Assembly (NCBI RefSeq): GCF_000715075.1
Contig: NC_134095.1
Coordinates: 12,714,222 to 12,778,221 of the forward strand
Length of the DNA stretch: 64,000 bases
Reading direction: 5' to 3'
Source: Nicotiana tabacum
Taxonomy: Eukaryota > Streptophyta > Magnoliopsida > Solanales > Solanaceae
This document shows positions 57,418-64,000 of the stretch, piece by piece (the first letter of the stretch is position 1; every line of letters begins with the position of its first letter). Made by a program: the position numbers and the translations under genes. The notes beneath the pieces are model-generated. The model searched no databases, was not told the DNA's origin, and was given only the letters and a program-made list of their open reading frames with translations.

Positions 57418-59556
57418 CTATATGTAAACTTCCATGCCTATATACTTGGTGGACTGACACAAGGGACAAAGACTAAGCTTACTTTCACACTCTTTACACA
57501 GGCAGAGATGCTTACAGGGTAACAATAGCATGCAAACTTCATTGACTCTACAGACCTTACAAGTCATCAACTCCTTCATTTCATTGCTATCCCGGCAAAG
57601 CAAGTGGAAATCTGTGGCCCGTCCATTACAGCACGATGCAGTGTCATCTACCTCACTGTCACCACAGCCTTCTTTACTATCTCTGCTTTGTGCGTAAACG
57701 TGTTGCAGATTTACCTTAAGCGTGTTAATCAGGTTTTCATTGTATTTGGCACGCTGTTGCCAAGCATTGGCTTCTAAAGCCAACTGTTCCATTCGCAATT
57801 CAAGCTCCATGTTTTTCTTGTTGATATCCTCAACCTCTGCCTCTTTTTCTCGAAGTTTCTGAATAACCTTTTCTTCAACACAGGTGATAGTTTGAAGCTG
57901 ATTAGCCTGAACCTTCTCCAAGATAGCTTGCCTCAAACGATCACCCTTTTGAATTGAAATAAAATAAAAAAAAAAGAATCAAGCAGAATGTTTACAACAA
58001 AGATAATATTAACATTCATAATTGTTACAAATGCCACTATGTGAACTATTTGGACAGATTCATGCCAAAGAGATTTTAACTAGCAGCTAGAATATCTAAA
58101 GCAGATACTTTATTTTTATAAGAATATCAAGAACAGAAACTCAAGATGCCAACATCTGGAACACGAGCAGAAATAAAAACTCCTCTATTTCGTACCCAAT
58201 GATTAACAGATTCTTAAACACACACAAGTGTAACATTCATTAGGTTACTTATCAGTATGAACAAAAACATGTAATTACACTTCAAATGCGAGTCCTATAC
58301 ATGATTCAGGTCAGGAAAAGTTTCATGTATGCAGCTCTGTTACCTCTCAAACTATCTCAAAAAATTGACAACAACAAATCTCCTCAGCTAAAAGGCCTAA
58401 CAAACACAACCAATTGGCTGATTTTTTTCACAAAGAAGCAAATACTCAAATGTCAAAAAGTTTCCATACCTACAACTTCAACATGCTATACATTTTCCCA
58501 GACAGAAATCTCCAAAAGCTAATCTGGCTGGATAACACCAAGGATGAACATTGATTAATTTAGCAATATTCTTTGTCCTACTCCGGCTTCAAAAATACTC
58601 AAAACCGACCTAGTTAAAATTCAAGCTTTAAAGAGAAATTCCAGTAACAACTAGGGGCAATCATGTACGCTAGCTCAGCCTCATTTAGCAGGAACAATAA
58701 CACTCTTCAGATATACTTACTCAATTCCCAAATCACTGCACGCTTAATGTAAAATAGTAAAATTTCCTAACCATAAATGTAAGGCCAAGAAACACACACA
58801 CACACACATACACTGAAAAGAACTTAATTTTGATACTTAAAAGGCACAGTAGTCATAAAAACCTGAACTTTGATGTATTTATCAATGTCAGCATCTTGTC
58901 TCTGCAACTCACGCTCAATATCATCACCCACAAGCCCAAGAAATGCTGAGTCACCACATGAACCCAAACGTCCATTATCCAAAGACAAGCCCAACCCAGT
59001 GGACACCGATCGCTGCTGCAAGAAATCAACAGAAGATATCTGGGAGTTATTGTTTTCAAGAAAATCTTGCTCTTTGAGTCTCCTTTTCTTTGGTTCCAGC
59101 CCATAATTCCATTGCAAATCTAGCCCTCCTTCATCAGCTGGACCTGGAGCTAACCCCACTACTTGAACTGCCCAAATACATGAGAAACAGGGAAAAGAAA
59201 AGAGAATTAGATAAAACCCTAAAACATTTCTTAAAGAAAAATAATAAAATTAGGAAGAGAAGAAATACAAGCAGGAATATAGGGAGGGTGTTGAGACTGT
59301 TCGGGAAGATTTGAGCCATTGAAATAAGCAACTGGGGTTGAAATCTGACCGTCCATATTGTTGTATATATCTCTACAAAAAAAATCAGAAATTATAATCA
59401 GAACAGCAAAAAGAAAGGATTTTTAGACAAGAAAGGGGAAATTTTTAACATGGGTAAGCTGAAATTGATAAGAATTTACCTGAAAGAGTTGGATTGTTGC
59501 TGTTGTTGTTGTTGCTGAATACTGTGTAGTTGAAGATGGTGATGAGGAAGAGCCAT
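57418..59556 (-). CDS. BOI/SBP1-type RING-finger E3 ubiquitin ligase
   Basis: Four exons on the minus strand: 59480-59556, 59269-59372, 58863-59167 and 57418-57945, all with GT...AG introns (107, 101 and 917 bp). They join in phase to 1014 bp, 337 aa plus stop. The N-terminus is Gln rich; the middle has VVGLAPGPADEGGLDLQW and a Ser/Leu stretch. Residues about 165-240 form a coiled coil (KVIQKLREKEAEVEDINKKN). The C-terminus is a RING, CKVCRVNEVCMLLLPCKHLC then CPLC, ending at the stop. Such proteins transfer ubiquitin and are linked with cell-death and stress control (Arabidopsis BOI) and S-RNase binding in Solanaceae (SBP1). No defects are seen; the only convincing complete host gene here. 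Confidence 0.93.
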
Positions 59557-59830
59557 AGCTAGGTTTTTTAGAGAGAGAAAGGAAAGGGGAAGAAGAAAGA
59601 GAAAAAGTAGGGGTGGTGTTTTCAATATTGAAGACTGTGAAGGGGGTTCGAGAAGAAAAAAGATTCTCCTGCATTTGCTGTTTCGTCCCTGTAATTTCAG
59701 GAATTGTCAAATTGGTGCATGGGAGGAGTTTGGGTGGATCAGGATCGTTAATTGGGCTAATCCCAATTCGTGATGGGCCACGACAGATCCAAAACGCGTC
59801 GGAATCGCACTAGATATCTGCTTTGAGCAC
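59557..59830 (-). promoter_or_regulatory. 5' untranslated and proximal promoter of the RING gene
   Basis: Immediately upstream of the ATG is a CT-rich leader on the minus strand (59560-59625). Further up are a site II-like TGGGCC (59774-59779 on the plus strand) and a short inverted repeat ATTGGG...CCCAAT (59751-59767). No TATA box is evident, fitting a broadly expressed TATA-less promoter. The transcription start is not determined. Confidence 0.4.
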
Positions 59831-60427
59831 CCCCGTTTGGTAAAAATTATGTGGGGTAGTCACTCTTTAAAGTGTTATTTACTTTTTATTCAGTATTTTT
59901 AATGTTTAGCAATAATAACCACTGGTCTATTAAAATTAATATAAAAAGATTGTGTTACCTTTTCTTCTATCTCTTTCATGTGTTAGGGAGAAGAATTGTG
60001 CCGCCGTCTGTTGAGATTTCAAATAGATATCCTGCGGTTGACTTTTCGTCATGAGCTTATTAGTTTGTTTCTTTGAATTTTTCCATCTAAAAAGAATTTA
60101 ATTAAGACAAATTTATAGAACAGTTTTATTACCATTTCAAGTCTGAACTTGGATGAACATGTCGCTATATGCTTCCTTTTACACTTAGAGTTACTAAACT
60201 TCGTACGAGATATGTATTGCTCTCCACTGATATGCCTTAAATTGCTTCGTTGCACTTAATTAAGTCAAGTTTGCATATAGTGAGCTTTGTTGCTTCACAG
60301 AACAGGTAGATATGTATGTTTTGTGTGGGACTGTTATTCTTTTGACATGTCACTGGCCTGAGAGGATTGATGACATTGTTGACTGGTTAGCCTAGTTTCA
60401 TTTTGTTTTTCCATTGCTTGTTTTCTT
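59831..60427. other. Intergenic, no gene recognised
   Basis: AT-rich; only chance frames such as 60049-60255. Possibly distal promoter of the RING gene. Confidence 0.35.
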
Positions 60428-60910
60428 AGACTAACAAGCTCAAAAGTTAAGGACAATAGGTCCTGAACTTACAGTTACAAGTTCAAAAGTTAAGGACAAT
60501 AGGTCCTGAAGTCCTGAACTTAGACTAACAAGCTCAAAAGTTAAGGATAATAGGTCCTAAACTTAGATTAACAAGCTCAAAAGTTAAGGACAATAGGTCT
60601 TGAACATAGACTAACAAGCTCAAAAGTTAAGGACACTTGGCCCTGAACTTACTGTTACAAGTTCAAAAGTTAAGGACACTTGGTCCTGAACTTAGACTAA
60701 CAAGCTCAAAAGTTAAGGACAATAGGTCCTGAACTTAGAGTTACAAGCTCAAAAGTTAAGGACAGGTAGTCCTTAAATTAGAGTTACAAGCACAAAAATT
60801 AAGGACAGGTAGTCCTGAACTTCGAGTTCCAAGTTCAAAAGTTAAGGACATGTAGTCCTGAACTTAGAGTTACAAGTTCAAAAGTTAAGGACACTTGGTC
60901 CTTAACTTTA
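60428..60910. repeat. 43-bp minisatellite of hairpin units (11 copies)
   Basis: CAAAAGTTAAGGAC or a close variant recurs at 60441, 60484, 60534, 60578, 60621, 60664, 60707, 60750, 60793, 60836 and 60879, a 43-bp period except one unit extended by a GTCCTGAA duplication. Each unit pairs AAGTTAAGGAC with GTCCTGAACTT (10 of 11 bp) around a five-base loop (AATAG, ACTTG, AGGTA or ATGTA). The last unit ends GTCCTTAACTT, a perfect partner. Confidence 0.92.
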
Positions 60911-61049
60911 TGAGCAGAAGGGTGTTTTCGTCCGGGCAGGTAAAATTTATTAAAGTAGTGGCTAAATACTAAAGATATTTTAAACAGTGGCTTTAAAGTA
61001 AATACATGTGTTATTAGTGACTAACCGTGCACTTCCCCTCATTTAGAAC

Positions 61050-61133
61050 GACAAAGATTACTTTTAGCCCGCGATCGAAACTATTTACATTCGGTAGCTA
61101 AAAAGTGTATAAAATTTATATATATATTGAATA

Positions 61134-61190
<57 letters not shown>

Positions 61191-61220
61191 CCTATTATTT
61201 TGAGAACGACTATACAATAT
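61050..61220. repeat. Dispersed AT-core repeat with (AT)n
   Basis: An alternating AT run at about 61129-61188 is flanked by ACTTTTAGCCCGCGATCG on the left and a TGCCTATTATTTTGAG block on the right. It is homologous in layout to 48172-48345. Confidence 0.7.
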
Positions 61221-61797
61221 CATTTTTCTTATTTAAGAACATATTAAAATTTTAAAAATTATTTAAAGAGCGGGTATTAGCAAACTTTTTTTGATTGGTA
61301 AATATAAAAATCAGACATGAATAATGTATGGGTACAAATTTGGATGACCACGACCATTGACGTATACGACAAACGACGAGATCTTCGTAGCTCAACGTCC
61401 TATGAAGGACGATAGACAACAAACAAATGATGCATGACTTTTACAGTAGTGTAGGCTCAACATGGGGCACTAGGAAAATTCTCTCGAATATTCCCTATGA
61501 TATGTCTTTTAGGGTTCAGAAGGAGTTTGTCCCTTATATATAACGGGAAAACAACCTTGTAAGGGGGCTTTTTTACCTGTTTAGCAAAGAACACCGACTG
61601 TAATACTTTTCTACATAAAAGATTGGCATTCTGAAAGTTCGAGCACTCATTCTCGCAAGATCAAGAAATATTATTCATTGTGTTCATCTTTTATACCTTT
61701 TGTTCTAGAGTTTATTATATTTAGCTAAAATTTACCCCTTCATTCCCTTTGATTGATTTATTCAAAAAGGTTTCAATATCTTTTGAATCAAACAATT

Positions 61798-61815
61798 TGG
61801 CGCCGTCTGTGGGGA
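61798..61815 (+). other. Primer binding site of the right-edge gypsy element
   Basis: TGGCGCCGTCTGTGGGGA, three bases after the LTR end CAAACA. The TGGCGCCG start is a PBS class common in Ty3-gypsy elements of plants. Confidence 0.8.
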
Positions 61816-61894
61816 TTTCTATAGCTGAGATTTTAGTTTCATCTAGATCCTTGAAAGGGATAATCACCTCTTCTTAGCCTCGCAAAGACCAACA

Positions 61895-63187
61895 ATGGCA
61901 GGAAAGGGGGAAGCAAGATTAAAGGCAATATTAGGTGTCACAAACAACCTTCTGGATTCCATCAACGAAGCCGGCAGGGAAGACAATAAAAATGCAACGC
62001 CAAGCGCTACACCTGAGGGAGATACCTCACCCTCCCCCCCCCCCGCACGAAAGCGTGACTGTCTCGCACGAGAGGGAAACCTCAGCATCTGCAGTAAGAG
62101 AAGCACCACCGGCTGTGAAAAGGCTATTTATTAGAAGAGTGGTTGACAAACACCTTGAGCAACATACTCGACAAACCCATTCAAAGGGATATTGGAGGCA
62201 CAATGCACGTAGAAACAGCAACTGTCGCCGATGAGCCAGAAACTCCACGCACAGGTCACGCACGCACAGTAACGCTTATACTGTCATTGATGCAGGTAAC
62301 AATGCACTTGCAGCTATCTTAAAGAAAATGGAAGAAATGGAAAACGAGAACAAAATGCTCCATGATCAGATGAAGGAGCATCAGGAAAGGGTCGATAAAA
62401 TACCGGGCACTCCGAAGTTGCTACCAAAATGTGACGTAGGCCGATTCGTCGAGCAACCATATAGTGAAAGGGCAACTCCCCACTCTATTCTAAAAGCCTT
62501 CAAAATGCCGCCATAGTTGAAAATATATGATGGCACCACGGACCCGGAAGATCACATAATCCACTACGTCGCGGCAGTAAAAGGCAACGATTTGTCAAAA
62601 GAATAGGTGTCATCGGTATTGTTGAAAAAGTTTGGAGAAACCCTGACAGGGGGAGCGCTGACGTGGTATTCCCAACTACCGGCACGGTCAATATCAACGT
62701 TCGAAGAAATGGCAGATAAATTCGCCACCGCTCACGCGGAAGTGAAAAAGGCAGAAGCCAGGGTAAATGACATCGTCGCCGTTAGGAAGATGACAGGCGA
62801 AGGACTTCGGGATTTCCTAGCCCGATTCAATAGGGTAAGAATGAGCCTACCGAACGTATCAGAAGGGATGACGATAGCAGCCTTCCAAAATGGGTTAAAT
62901 AGAAACGGGTCGAAAGCAACCAAAAAACTGCTGCTAAGTAGACTCATGAAGTACCCTCCCACCACGTGGGAAGAAATCCATAATGCCTATTGTGCCGAAG
63001 TAAGGGCAAAGAGGATGACCTAAATGGTCTGATCCAACGGCTAACATCGGTCCAAACCAAAACAAGGAGAGATCGCCGTAACGATGGTCGAAGGAATCAA
63101 CTATCCCGTTTCAATCAAGAAAGGCATCAGCCCTACGTCCGGACATCCATCCCACCTCCTCCACGACAAGCAGACGTCACGCCTTGA
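61895..63187 (+). pseudogene. Gypsy gag with polyC frameshift and nonsense codons
   Basis: Starts at 61895 (MAGKGEARLKAILGVTNNLL). The frame is lost at a C run (about 62032-62043) and resumes in another frame. 62328-62516 gives a coiled piece (MEEMENENKMLHDQMKEHQE). TAG codons at 62514-62516 and 62604-62606 lie before and within the capsid domain. 62607-63023 carries the main Retrotrans_gag part (GGALTWYSQLPARSISTFEE, then GLRDFLARFNRVRMSLPNVS). 62990-63187 is a basic tail in another frame. Residues otherwise keep the family pattern. Confidence 0.85.
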
Positions 63188-63329
63188 CACATCGTGCCAC
63201 ACCGAAACGAAAGAGGTATGCCTCTACTATTATCTGCTATAACTTTTGCGTTTCTCTTTCAGAAATAGTGTATGCACTAGAAAAGCTCGGCACAAAGGTG
63301 CAGTAGCCGCAAAAGATGAAGTCAGATCC

Positions 63330-64000
63330 GAGCACCCGAAGATCGAATGTTCTTTGTGAATTCTACCAGGAAAGGGGACACAAGACCAAATACTGCATAG
63401 GTATGCGATAGGAAGTGGTAAGAATGCTAAACTAGGGACACCTGAAAGAATTGCTGAACGATCGAGGACGAGTTAACTTCGCTCGTGGATGTGATCAACC
63501 TCAAGGACCCCCAAAACCACCTTCACCAGCTCGTACCATACAAATGATCATTGGCGGCGGCGATGATACGGTAATCAGCCATGTGAAACTCACCACCACA
63601 CATAAGCTCAAGCGGATAGTCGCTTACAAACGGTGCGATGACCTCGAAGATAGTATCATCTTCGATAAGTCAGATACCAACAATTTGTCTTTCCCTCACT
63701 ATGATGTTTTGGTTATAACTTTACGTATCACAAATACCGATGTAAAAAGAATAATGGTGGATGACGGAAGCGACGTGTGTATTATTCACCCATGAGTCCT
63801 CATACAGATGAGACTCGAGGATAAGATAGTACCGCGCTACATAACACTAACGGGTTTTAATAATGTAGTGGAATGAACCTCTAGAGAGATAGTGATGCTT
63901 ATTCTGGCAGGAGGAGTCACTTTGGAAACGACATTTCACGTCATGAACCAGGAAAGAGCCTACAACGCTATCATAGGGCGTCCATGGATACACGCCATGC
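63330..64000 (+). pseudogene. Gypsy zinc-knuckle remnant and aspartic protease, partial
   Basis: A knuckle-like CEFYQERGHKTKYC reads near 63354-63395, then a stop. 63451-63795 carries the protease start with active site IMVDDGSDVCII (normally VDGGS or VDDGS) and ends in TGA at 63793-63795. Past it the same frame continues (ILAGGVTLETTFHVMNQERA, then IIGRPWIHAM) to the window edge, with one more stop near 63876. The rest of pol should lie to the right. Confidence 0.8.

Larger units (their letters stand above)
61325..64000 (+). mobile_element. Tat-like Ty3-gypsy element, 5' part, runs off the right edge
   Basis: A putative LTR of about 470 bp ends CAAACA at 61794; its start near 61325 is a guess because the partner is outside the window. 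It has a TATATATAA box (61535-61543). The PBS TGGCGCCGTCTGTGGGGA follows at 61798-61815. Gag and the start of protease follow in the plus sense with several stops and frameshifts, so the copy is dead. Confidence 0.85.

Noticed and set aside
1..64000. Endogenous pararetrovirus sequence
   Set aside because: All RT and integrase remnants go with LTR elements or a LINE; no movement-protein or coat-protein signature of caulimovirids was seen.

Overview
The window is plant nuclear DNA, best matching a Solanaceae genome of Nicotiana type. This rests on AT-rich intergenic sequence packed with nested LTR retrotransposons, an RTE-type LINE and SINEs with TTG-rich tails of the tobacco TS kind, an Au-like SINE, several MITEs, and one ordinary intron-containing gene with closely related solanaceous products. 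The species call is recognition from memory; no search was run.

Layout. 1-15117: minus-strand Ogre/Tat Ty3-gypsy element cut by the left edge (integrase, RT with two RNase H domains, G-patch, protease, gag, an intact extra ORF1, leader, PBS, 3.9 kb LTR). 15118-18573: tandem repeats, a B3-domain gene remnant, a CACTA end and a Stowaway MITE. 18574-24036: Ty1-copia element with matching ACAAA target duplications, intact gag and ruined pol. 24042-28436: MITE-type repeats and a 30-bp minisatellite, no gene seen.

28437-47540 is a nest. A minus-strand RTE LINE is split by a 15.7 kb minus-strand Athila element (30374-46039). The Athila 3' region is split by a solo LTR (32552-37934, TSD TAGGG), itself split by a second solo LTR (34588-37362, TSD AATAG). 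A 487-bp TRIM (46535-47021, TSD TCGAT) sits in the other half of the LINE. Exact duplications at three joints and a near-exact one at the fourth order these events.

49222-52457 is a decayed Helitron with helicase remnants, a SINE and a correct 3' hairpin plus CTAG end. LINE, SINE and MITE pieces follow. The only clearly functional host gene is a four-exon minus-strand RING E3 ligase of the BOI/SBP1 family (57418-59556, 337 aa). Upstream of it is a 43-bp minisatellite of hairpins (60428-60910), then the 5' part of another broken Tat-like gypsy element running off the right edge.

The oddest signal is in the copia element. Short inverted repeats recur along it with different stems around a nearly constant CNNGAAG centre, in LTRs, in decayed noncoding sequence and in pol. 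It is reported as a candidate undescribed feature. No prokaryotic-type system, CRISPR array, rRNA or tRNA gene was seen.
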